Source: a virus
DNA: 64,000 nt
IMG/VR virus record: IMGVR_UViG_3300018080_000158
Coordinates: 1-64,000 of that record
Strand: one strand, 5' to 3'
Under the pieces are notes generated by a model. That model saw nothing but the letters and a program-made list of their open reading frames with translations. It was not told where the DNA came from and did no database searches. This document shows, piece after piece, positions 55,654 to 63,268 of this stretch. How positions within the stretch are numbered: position 1 is the stretch's first letter; every line of letters begins with the position of its first letter. Position numbers and translations under genes: made by a program.

Positions 55654-57585
55654 CTAAAAGTCTGAGGTTCTTTTATCCAGTTTGAACTTCAGCATTACCA
55701 AACTAGCCCCTACCACTTGTCCATAGTCATCGTTGTCATCTTCATCCCGATAGAGTTTAAAGTGGATTGTCTCTCCTGCCGTAAGATCAGTAATATGAGT
55801 ACTTGTCATAGCAGAACTCCACGCAGTTGCTACTCGGTCATATTGCGCATCTGTTCTTGATCCGCTATTGGATGTCTGAGCAGTGCCATAAGTACCGTCA
55901 AGAGAATCCCCATCTCCAAGAGAGAATCCCTGCATCTCAAACTGCCAACTTTCAGCAGACGGCCCAGTGGCATTATATACCCAACAAATCACTCTAAACT
56001 TAATACCAGCCGTCACATCTAAATCAGGCGGCGCCTCCCACGTAAAAGCAAGATCTTCGTCCGAATCTGCGGCAAAGGTTCTGACATCTACAGACTTAGT
56101 GTTTGAAGTGATTGTTTCCAATGCATCTGGAGGGCTTGCTCCATCTGTCATGTAGGAAATGGGAATAGGGCAAGTCTCCACAAAATCATTTACTCCTGAG
56201 ATTGTTAAGTTGCCGTCCGTATCCCATCCATACCTAGTTGCTTCCAAAGTCTTTATGGTGGTTGCAGTAATAGTTCCTGGACTGGCTACTCTATTCCTGA
56301 CTATCCTAATCCAATAACCTGAACTACCATCGGCACCGCCAGGATCTGCATCAGATTTCCAATTGGTAAGATTTGCTGAATTCCACACTATCTCTCCGCT
56401 TGTAGTAAATCCTTGAGTGCCATCTGAAGGATAGAATTGTACCCAAGCCGGAGAAGTGTCGTAATAGTAAAACTGAGGGAAGATAGTCTTTGTGCCAACG
56501 GAGGAGAGTAATACTTCAAGCTCATTAAATGTGGTTGCTGAGCCTATGTAGATCGCATCATCAGCATCCACAAATATATCATTTCCGTCTATTCCGTCTG
56601 TCCATGCACCTCCATCAGGATACCTTGCAGCATATTCGGTTTGACTAGGTGTAGCAAAGGCGCCTGTCTGTTGGCATACAGGAGCGACTCCAGGCTTTGC
56701 ACATAGCGCCACAATAGTTCCACTCGTAGAACCTATAGAGGCAACATCCAGCGCACGCAAAGTGGAGGAAGAATCCAAATTACTAGCATCTAAATTCATT
56801 GATATACCTGTATAGGTCGCCGAAGCCGCACTGCCTGCATCTTTGTCAAAAAGAACTCTGCCTTCCACCACATGAAGAGCTGTCTCATGCTCAGGCATTA
56901 CTATTCTTGCTCCCTCCAAATCTGGGGAGTTAGTAGTATCCACACCTGATAGATTTACTGCAATACCTCGAATCTTAGCCCCGGCTGCGCTCGGATCTAA
57001 ATCATCAGGTTTTACTCTAACACCTGTCCAATCTTCATCTCCTCCTAAAGCCTCACCCCCAGTAATATCAATGGCCTGATTGTCAGTACCAGAAATACTA
57101 GTTTGAGATATTGTAAGAGCTGGCTCTGAAGTATTGTTCAAGGTCACCTTGTTAAGCGTTTGAGTGCCATCTAGAGAATCTACATCTCCATCGTCATCAG
57201 TGTCAATCTGATGTAAGTAATCATATATGTCATCTTTCTCTGGAGAATCTGTGTCTCCATTCCAGCCAGCAGCGTAAACACCATCAACTCCATCGTCATC
57301 GTCAACGATAGAAGAATCAAGATTGTCTACATCTCCATCGTCATCTGTATCAAGCAGATGCAAGTAATCATAAATTGAGTTCTTTGAAGCGCCATCTTCA
57401 TCAGCATTCCAGGCATTGGAGTAAACATCATCCTCCACTGTGCCAGCCCTTAAAGATCGTGTACTTGACGAGGCTCCAGGGGAAGCAATCCGTTCTGGCC
57501 CCATAGGTCCGATAGTAGAGTTCTTGTCCATGGCACACGATACCATAAACAACACTAGTATACTAATAACAAAAAATCGTTTCAT
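55654..57585 (-). CDS. Large lipoprotein with calcium-binding-type repeats
   Basis: 643 residues from ATG 57585. Signal KRFFVISILVLFMVSC ends in a lipobox. Two acidic tandem repeats follow: IYDYLHLLDTDDDGDVDNLD and IYDYLHQIDTDDDGDVDSLD, each with a D-x-D-x-D-G-D calcium-loop pattern as in dockerin or thrombospondin type 3 repeats. The rest is a long beta-rich part with a C-terminal carbohydrate-like fold (FRVICWVYNATGPSAESWQF). A lipid-anchored surface protein of infected cells or a virion protein; size is unusual for a phage lipoprotein. Confidence 0.6.
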   Translation of the reverse strand: MKRFFVISILVLFMVSCAMDKNSTIGPMGPERIASPGASSSTRSLRAGTVEDDVYSNAWNADEDGASKNSIYDYLHLLDTDDDGDVDNLDSSIVDDDDGVDGVYAAGWNGDTDSPEKDDIYDYLHQIDTDDDGDVDSLDGTQTLNKVTLNNTSEPALTISQTSISGTDNQAIDITGGEALGGDEDWTGVRVKPDDLDPSAAGAKIRGIAVNLSGVDTTNSPDLEGARIVMPEHETALHVVEGRVLFDKDAGSAASATYTGISMNLDASNLDSSSTLRALDVASIGSTSGTIVALCAKPGVAPVCQQTGAFATPSQTEYAARYPDGGAWTDGIDGNDIFVDADDAIYIGSATTFNELEVLLSSVGTKTIFPQFYYYDTSPAWVQFYPSDGTQGFTTSGEIVWNSANLTNWKSDADPGGADGSSGYWIRIVRNRVASPGTITATTIKTLEATRYGWDTDGNLTISGVNDFVETCPIPISYMTDGASPPDALETITSNTKSVDVRTFAADSDEDLAFTWEAPPDLDVTAGIKFRVICWVYNATGPSAESWQFEMQGFSLGDGDSLDGTYGTAQTSNSGSRTDAQYDRVATAWSSAMTSTHITDLTAGETIHFKLYRDEDDNDDYGQVVGASLVMLKFKLDKRTSDF

Positions 57586-57604
57586 ATCTATAAACACCTC
57601 CCAA

Positions 57605-57928
57605 TTAGTCATAGAACAAAATTTCAAGAATCTCGCTTCCTGCCGCTACACTAGCAAAACAAAGTCTCTCGTCTGCTTGTAAGCCAATGTTCATAGACCA
57701 TTCCCCTGCTATGGTGTAATAAGTAGTGCCAGCAGAAGTCAAAGACACCAAAAAATCAGACGCTGCTCTGGTCCTCATCATAAAGCCTTTGCATGGATGA
57801 GAACTTTTAATGGCTTGCCATGCGTTAGTAAGAGTAATATTCTTTACCTCTGTTATCTCACAACCTCCAGGAATAGGGTAGCCAGCAGCGTCCCTTTTGA
57901 ATGGCCTTGTCAAATTGTGTGTAGTCAT
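57605..57928 (-). CDS. Hypothetical structural-type protein
   Basis: 107 residues. Beta-rich and compact (KRDAAGYPIPGGCEITEVKN, SDFLVSLTSAGTTYYTIAGE) with no signal peptide; resembles small phage structural or decoration proteins that begin with an R-D-A-A-G-Y-P-I-P block. AGGAGGGATAAGTAA precedes ATG 57928. Possible tail or head accessory. Confidence 0.5.
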   Translation of the reverse strand: MTTHNLTRPFKRDAAGYPIPGGCEITEVKNITLTNAWQAIKSSHPCKGFMMRTRAASDFLVSLTSAGTTYYTIAGEWSMNIGLQADERLCFASVAAGSEILEILFYD

Positions 57929-58318
57929 TTACTTATCCCTCCTTTTCAATCCTCGTTTGTGTAGTATTTCAGTTTTGAACCAAGGGAAATGTCTTACTAA
58001 GCCAGGGGCCAAAGTAGCAATTACTTCCAAACGTATGCTTTGAAAGAAAATTACTTTGGCAGTAATGAACTTGATTTGAGTCCCTTCTAAAGTGGAAACT
58101 ATCCTATTAAATCCACGAGACCTTTTTTTAAGGCCATAGTAATCGATTACTAAGACCTCATCGGTATCTACCTCCTTCCCCATAAGCAAACCGAAAGGTT
58201 TAGAAGATAATCGACATGGCTTTGGCGAAACTTCCTGAACCCTGCCAAGCAGACCAAGTTTAACCCCTGGCAATATCACTCGTCTTTCAAATTTACTTCT
58301 GTAGCTTCTAATATTCAT
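57929..58318 (-). CDS. Basic hypothetical protein
   Basis: 129 residues, 4-bp overlap with the upstream beta-propeller gene (ATGA). Strongly basic (RSKFERRVILPGVKLGLLGR, then FPWFKTEILHKRGLKRRDK) with beta segments. No motif or membrane helix. Unknown. Confidence 0.5.
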   Translation of the reverse strand: MNIRSYRSKFERRVILPGVKLGLLGRVQEVSPKPCRLSSKPFGLLMGKEVDTDEVLVIDYYGLKKRSRGFNRIVSTLEGTQIKFITAKVIFFQSIRLEVIATLAPGLVRHFPWFKTEILHKRGLKRRDK

Positions 58319-59193
58319 AAATTGAATTGCACCTTGTCACATCCCGTTCGATTTGCTCTGTCAGAATCTAGGAGCATTCTTATATCGTATATTTGACCAA
58401 AGCCTTTTAGAGGAAGAGTCATTTCAAGATTTTTCCATTCCTTATCGTAAACTCTTATTTCACCGTCTGTTGACTCCCTGTCTCTCCTACCTAGTGGAAT
58501 ATTTGCTGATATTCCAATGACTCGAAAGTCAGACGCTACAACAACTCCTCTGGGATACCCACCAGTATGTAGTAACACTTCTTCACTGTCGGCATATTTA
58601 ATTACTCCTTCATTTGATGAGCAAACAACCAATCTGCCATACTCACGCCATATGTTATGAGAGCCAGATCCCACGTTGTTGATTTGATCCTTCAATCCTA
58701 GAAAGGGATAGCTATATTGCTGCAAAAAAGATCCGCTCTTATTGTTATGACAGAGAATCGACATTCTTTTTGTTTTGTAGTCATACCAAACAGAATTTAG
58801 ATGAACGTAATTATTCCCTCTTCCTTTAGTATTATAGTATTGAAGCAACCCAACTGGTCTCCAAATTTCCCATTTAGGATTGTTAATATTTCCATTCCAT
58901 TTCTGAATATAATCATATTGAGTATTAGTAATCCAAAGATATCCATCAAACCAATAGATTTGATGAGGTGCCGTCAATGGCATATCTTCTGGAGGGTATA
59001 CAGTTTTGATCAATGCTAGATTTAAATCAAAAACATTTATTGCTGCCTTCTTTCCTTTCCATTCAGCAACAAATAGATTTTTTTCATTCCAAGCAATACC
59101 CCAACATCTACCTCTTTTTATGGGTCTAATATTGCCGGTTTCCGTGTCAACAACCAAGCAAGCTCTAAAGCTGCCAATTACTAACAATGACAT
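58315..59193 (-). CDS. Beta-propeller-like protein
   Basis: 292 residues. Repeated blade-like blocks with W or L strands and N/D turns (WGIAWNEKNLFVAEWKGKK, PHQIYWFDGYLWITNTQYDY, YPRGVVVASDFRVIGISANI) suggest a 5-6 bladed propeller similar to DUF4915-type proteins. No catalytic site is clear. It sits between glycosyltransferase and structural-type genes, so a carbohydrate-related role is possible. Confidence 0.5.
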   Translation of the reverse strand: MSLLVIGSFRACLVVDTETGNIRPIKRGRCWGIAWNEKNLFVAEWKGKKAAINVFDLNLALIKTVYPPEDMPLTAPHQIYWFDGYLWITNTQYDYIQKWNGNINNPKWEIWRPVGLLQYYNTKGRGNNYVHLNSVWYDYKTKRMSILCHNNKSGSFLQQYSYPFLGLKDQINNVGSGSHNIWREYGRLVVCSSNEGVIKYADSEEVLLHTGGYPRGVVVASDFRVIGISANIPLGRRDRESTDGEIRVYDKEWKNLEMTLPLKGFGQIYDIRMLLDSDRANRTGCDKVQFNL

Positions 59194-59213
59194 TTAAAAG
59201 TACCTCCAACAAA

Positions 59214-59987
59214 TTACTCGAAACGAATACTACTTCCATAAGTACGTTCAAATAAAATACGAGCAGCAGAAATTACATCTCCAACAGCTATGCTCTCCCA
59301 GCAAATATGTTTAAATCTATTCTTGCAAGGATGGTGGTTATAGCAATCATCAGAGCAATCCAAACGACAAGAAAGATTTATATTTTGTTGATAGCCAGTC
59401 CATGCAGGATGTATAAACCCTCCAAATATAGCAACACAAGGAATTCCTAAAGCTGTTGCCATATGCATGATACCGCCCTCTGGGCAAATTACTATCCGGT
59501 AAGAAGATAAATGCTCGGCTAGATCTATAACTGAGCGGAAGCGAGGTATTGCTTCCCACCCCGTTCGATTTACTAATTCTTGGGCATGTGGCCAATCTTT
59601 CTTGCCTCCATATTTTCCAGTCATAAGAACTTGAACACCAACGTCCTTACATTTTGGCTTCCTTTTAGTAAACAACTCAGGTAACAATTTAGGTACTGGA
59701 GTAGTCAAATTGAAATTACTGCACACTAATTCCCAGTCGGTTAGGATATGGTGTTGAGTCGGTTGTTTTAAATGTATAGGATCAGGATAGGCTAGAAATA
59801 AGCCGTCATTCTCTTGCCCAACCTCATCTACAAAAGGATTATGCAAGACCAGGCCAGGGTGATTTGTGTTTATCTTTATCTTAACGGCATCATTATAGGT
59901 CTCCTTTATCATCCGCAAAGTGGGAGTGACAAAGAGTAAATCCCCAATGCCGTTAAAAGATTTCAATATCACCCTGGCCTGAGTCAT
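59214..59987 (-). CDS. Family 9 glycosyltransferase (heptosyltransferase-like)
   Basis: 257 residues from ATG 59987 with GGAGGTAGTAAC upstream. VILKSFNGIGDLLFVTPTLR is the GT9 N-terminal motif (x-G-x-G-D-x-L-x-x-T-P), and VICPEGGIMHMATALGIPC, then VAIFGG the donor-site motif. GT9 enzymes build lipopolysaccharide cores; here it may modify a phage or host surface glycan. A C-terminal Cys-rich segment (LDCSDDCYNHHPCKNRF) is typical of one GT9 subgroup. Confidence 0.8.
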   Translation of the reverse strand: MTQARVILKSFNGIGDLLFVTPTLRMIKETYNDAVKIKINTNHPGLVLHNPFVDEVGQENDGLFLAYPDPIHLKQPTQHHILTDWELVCSNFNLTTPVPKLLPELFTKRKPKCKDVGVQVLMTGKYGGKKDWPHAQELVNRTGWEAIPRFRSVIDLAEHLSSYRIVICPEGGIMHMATALGIPCVAIFGGFIHPAWTGYQQNINLSCRLDCSDDCYNHHPCKNRFKHICWESIAVGDVISAARILFERTYGSSIRFE

Positions 59988-59992
59988 TGTTA

Positions 59993-60325
59993 CTACCTCC
60001 GCAGCCCCATTGGACCAAAGCGTTCGCTCAAAATATTCAAAGCTGCACTTATCACAGTGTCGTCGCCTTTGCCCTTGGTGCTTGCTGCCACCGCCGTCAA
60101 TAGCCCAGATCCAAGAAGAAGTAACTCCCACCTATCTGCAACCCAGGCCCCCACCGTATCACTTGTGTAGTAATGGCACCATATCAGATAGGCCACTATA
60201 CTTAAAATGTAAGCTAAGCATCGTTTGACTTTTTCCTTTTCAGTCAAGTCATTTTCAGTCAACTCTTTAGGGATTACGCACTCTCTCTCATTGTCAGTCC
60301 GATCTTCATCTATTGTTTTTGCCAT
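59993..60325 (-). CDS. Two-span membrane protein, holin-like candidate
   Basis: 110 residues. Acidic/basic N-terminus (NDLTEKEKVKRC), then two hydrophobic segments (CLAYILSIVAYLIWC and ELLLLGSGLLTAVAAS) and a charged C-terminus (GLRR). This is the size and topology of class II holins or of phage membrane anchors. No lysin is adjacent (amidase is 12 kb away), so the call is weak. Confidence 0.45.
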   Translation of the reverse strand: MAKTIDEDRTDNERECVIPKELTENDLTEKEKVKRCLAYILSIVAYLIWCHYYTSDTVGAWVADRWELLLLGSGLLTAVAASTKGKGDDTVISAALNILSERFGPMGLRR

Positions 60326-60345
60326 GTGACGATAACCTCCTTTCT

Positions 60346-60888
60346 TTAACCTTCCCTAAATAACGGGAGCTGTCCTTCATATACTATTTGCCACCTTTCA
60401 AAACATAAGCAAATATGCTCATGAAGTTTGTCTGGAGTAACCCCATTGTAGTAAGGGAATAACTCAAGATAGTGCAAGCCTTTTGCCACGAATTCACTAC
60501 AGACAACTTTGCCAGTAGCTAATTTGTTTAGGCCTGGCAAGGTATGAAATATGATCCTGTATATAGGATAGAAATCTTTGTGGTGCTGCTCTCCTAACCA
60601 GCTTAGAACTTTCAAAGCTGTCTTTTCATTCATGTACTTGCACCTAGCAATCAATACCTCAGCTCCAGCATAAGCACGAAAAAATTTCTGGCTAGTAACT
60701 CTCCAAAGACATTCGTAAGTAAGACCTCTAGTGGAAGCAATCCAACCAGCGTGTTTGTACTTGGCTTTAAAGTCTCCTCCATACAAACGCTCAAAGAATC
60801 CTATGCCGTACCCAATAGGACCTCGACTGTTGACCAAAAAAATATCGCCTGGCCGTACTTGCATTTTATACGGATCTAACTTTTGCAT
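60346..60888 (-). CDS. Permuted NlpC/P60-like peptidase (YiiX-like)
   Basis: 180 residues. RPGDIFLVNSRGPIGYGIGF, then KYKHAGWI (His) and VCSEFVAKGL (Cys) are the reordered Cys/His site of permuted NlpC/P60 (YaeF/YiiX) proteins, which cleave peptides or acylated substrates. The phage version may act on cell wall or lipids. The operator at 60899-60916 is 11 bp upstream. Confidence 0.6.
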   Translation of the reverse strand: MQKLDPYKMQVRPGDIFLVNSRGPIGYGIGFFERLYGGDFKAKYKHAGWIASTRGLTYECLWRVTSQKFFRAYAGAEVLIARCKYMNEKTALKVLSWLGEQHHKDFYPIYRIIFHTLPGLNKLATGKVVCSEFVAKGLHYLELFPYYNGVTPDKLHEHICLCFERWQIVYEGQLPLFREG

Positions 60889-60898
60889 GTCTTACCTA

Positions 60899-60916
60899 CT
60901 TTCAAACGTGTGAAAG
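60899..60916. promoter_or_regulatory. 18-bp palindromic operator, site 8
   Basis: CTTTCAAACGTGTGAAAG, with two or three centre differences but both arms intact. It lies between the stop at 60917 and the start at 60888. Confidence 0.6.
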
Positions 60917-61570
60917 CTATCCCATCAAAACCAAAATTGTGTAGTCATTTGGAATAGCAAACACAAGATAATTTTGAGGCTCTATCAACTTAAACTCTTT
61001 GCCGTCACAAGCCCCCAACAAAGCATGGGCATATGTCTTACCGTTCTTTGGGTATTCTACCCAAACTATAAAGCAAGCCATTCTTGCTAGTGTAGCATCC
61101 AAGTGCCATACACCCATACCAGCAAAGGCAAAATCACCGCAATCGTATACAGGAAACTTATACACATTTCGAGTAGCAATCCTATACCGCCTAAGAGCGT
61201 TTACTAGTTGCTGAAAATCTGAAGGGTAGTATTCCTTTGCATCTTCAAACAAAGGAATTTGAATAGGGACTTGGATAAACTTCTCTATTTGACTGCTAGT
61301 CATCGGAGAAGTTGTATCTTGGATCTTCTCCTCTTTTTGCTTCCACAAAATGAAATCCGCCCAACTCCATGCAGGATGGGAAGGAGTTATTGAGTAATCC
61401 ACTTTCCCCCCAGCGTATTTATTTATATGCTGTGGCACGAAAGGACCTTCCCAAATCTCAACCATAGAGCCATCTGGCTTTACAATGAATCTATGAACTC
61501 CCTTAGATACAATACGAAGCAAAGAAGGTACTTTCAACTTGGAAGAGTTGTATTTGGTAGTAATCATCAC
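60917..61570 (-). CDS. Hypothetical protein, possible papain-like fold
   Basis: 217 residues. VYDCGDFAFAGMGVW carries a Cys, KTYAHALLGACDGKEFKLIE carries a His and an acidic residue with a Pro-Gln after (IEPQNY); the order Cys, His, Glu/Asn-like fits a papain/transglutaminase-type core, but the family is not recognised with certainty. The first part (HRFIVKPDGSMVEIWEGPFV) is beta-rich. TACTACC precedes the ATG. Confidence 0.5.
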   Translation of the reverse strand: MMITTKYNSSKLKVPSLLRIVSKGVHRFIVKPDGSMVEIWEGPFVPQHINKYAGGKVDYSITPSHPAWSWADFILWKQKEEKIQDTTSPMTSSQIEKFIQVPIQIPLFEDAKEYYPSDFQQLVNALRRYRIATRNVYKFPVYDCGDFAFAGMGVWHLDATLARMACFIVWVEYPKNGKTYAHALLGACDGKEFKLIEPQNYLVFAIPNDYTILVLMG

Positions 61571-62328
61571 TAACTCCCTTCCCCATCAGTACGAGGCATA
61601 GAAAACCAAGGTTCAGGGTGCAATTCTGGATCAGCCCTTTCTGGATCACAAATTCCAGGGGGCCACCACGGCACCTCACCAGCAGGCTCTATTGAGCAAT
61701 CAGTAATATACTTAATATCTGCCACAGAAACAAAGTCTCCCATACCTCCGATTTTGACACGCTGCCAATCTTTAGTAATCGATGAAGATATTACTTCCAT
61801 ATCCTCATCAAGGTCATTGGAATGAGCAATAGAATGCCTATTGAAAAAGGCAGAGCCGATTAGATTTTCAACAAGCAAAGCAGCAGATGTTCCGGCATCA
61901 CATCCACCTATTTGAGTTACTGCATTGAATGCGTCCCCTTCAACACCGGCTTGAATAGCATCCATGTAGCATTCATTGGCAGATATTCTTGTAACACCCC
62001 CAGCCGCTTCCCAAGATCCGGTCTTGATCAAAGACGCATCGTCACCCAGAAAACTCCAAGAGGAGTCAAAACCGCCTCCTGAGAATGCCACATCAGCTTG
62101 CAGTAATTTGGCATCTACAAAGCGACCAGCACCAGAAGCTCTATCTTGAAAAGCGTTCAACGGCTGATCTTCCGAGTTCTGCCCCATAGCATCGCCAAAA
62201 ATTGAAATACGGGCATCTCCACTTTGGACATCAAACTTGCAAGTAAATTCCCCATCTGCATAGACGTAACTGCACAAAGCAAAAAGAACAAGAATAGCAA
62301 AGCAGTACTTGATCATTTTACGAGTCAT
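61570..62328 (-). CDS. Secreted hypothetical protein
   Basis: 252 residues. Signal peptide IKYCFAILVLFALCSYVYAD, then a beta-rich exported part with several cysteines (FTCKFDVQ, ECYMD, GGCDAGT, CSIEPAGEVPWWPPGIC) and a Pro-rich end. No domain known to me. It overlaps the previous gene by one base (TGATG). Could decorate the cell or virion surface. Confidence 0.5.
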   Translation of the reverse strand: MTRKMIKYCFAILVLFALCSYVYADGEFTCKFDVQSGDARISIFGDAMGQNSEDQPLNAFQDRASGAGRFVDAKLLQADVAFSGGGFDSSWSFLGDDASLIKTGSWEAAGGVTRISANECYMDAIQAGVEGDAFNAVTQIGGCDAGTSAALLVENLIGSAFFNRHSIAHSNDLDEDMEVISSSITKDWQRVKIGGMGDFVSVADIKYITDCSIEPAGEVPWWPPGICDPERADPELHPEPWFSMPRTDGEGS

Positions 62329-62332
62329 TGTT

Positions 62333-63268
62333 TTAATCCTCCTTTATCTTAAAGCAGTCCTTAACAATTGAAGCAAACTTTTCGACTCTGACAACATTAC
62401 TATGCCTACGTCTAACCAATCTCTCTCCTTTTTTGGCCACCACCTCCAGCTCATTTGGACGATCTATAAAATATTGTATCTTGTTTTTCATTTGCTGCAC
62501 AGTCTCATAGAGAATGAAATTCTCATCTGGTTTGTATCCAAGCTTAACCATTCCTTCAAAAGGATCTGACAAAAGCATCGACCCGCAGGCTGGGATCTCC
62601 GTCATTCTTAAGTTAAATGATTTGTATCTATCAGACGATGCAACAGCTATTTTACTCCTGTTTAATACTTCTATATAATCTCCGTGCTTTACCTTTTTGA
62701 GGTGACGTTTTAAATTCTTCAAAGATGCAATATTGTTTCTTACTATAGGACGATTTGGATACTCCCTAGAATTGTAAGAGCATATAAAACATACATCTGT
62801 TCTTCTCCTCAGCTTTTTATTTCTATACACGCCAAGGTCAACTCCATGAGGAAGCCAATAAGTCCGAGGCACTGGTTTTAACTTTCTAAGTCGTCTCATA
62901 GAGTGCAAGTAGGGAACAAACGCAGCATCAAAATGGTTAGACGTTAAGAAATTGTCCTGTTGTTTATAGTTTCTTGGGAAGTAATCACAAATCAAGGCCA
63001 CCTTTGGAATATTCTTTATAGACTGCAATCCCCCAATGTACCCAGACACTCCGACACCGCAAGTAACAATGACATCAGGATTATGGAACTCAAAAAAAGA
63101 CATGATCTCATGTACAGTAGTCAAGCCTTTTGTGTTATGTCTGTCCACTCCATTCCATCCTGGCCCATACACTGCAACATCGTGTTGACGGATAAGCTCC
63201 TCACGAAATAGATGAGTACCCCAGTTATACTTCCATCTCCTATTAGGCGCTAGAAGCAATATCCTCAT
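62333..63268 (-). CDS. CgeB-like glycosyltransferase
   Basis: 311 residues. MRILLLAPNRRWKYNWGTHL at the start and a C-terminal IPACGSMLLSDPFEGM with a late GERLVRRRHS match the CgeB/spore-type glycosyltransferase group (GT4-like fold), where E-x-x-A-x-G-x-x-x-L-x-D and E-G mark the donor site. Part of the surface sugar set. Overlaps the sqdB-type gene by 4 bp. Confidence 0.7.
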   Translation of the reverse strand: MRILLLAPNRRWKYNWGTHLFREELIRQHDVAVYGPGWNGVDRHNTKGLTTVHEIMSFFEFHNPDVIVTCGVGVSGYIGGLQSIKNIPKVALICDYFPRNYKQQDNFLTSNHFDAAFVPYLHSMRRLRKLKPVPRTYWLPHGVDLGVYRNKKLRRRTDVCFICSYNSREYPNRPIVRNNIASLKNLKRHLKKVKHGDYIEVLNRSKIAVASSDRYKSFNLRMTEIPACGSMLLSDPFEGMVKLGYKPDENFILYETVQQMKNKIQYFIDRPNELEVVAKKGERLVRRRHSNVVRVEKFASIVKDCFKIKED

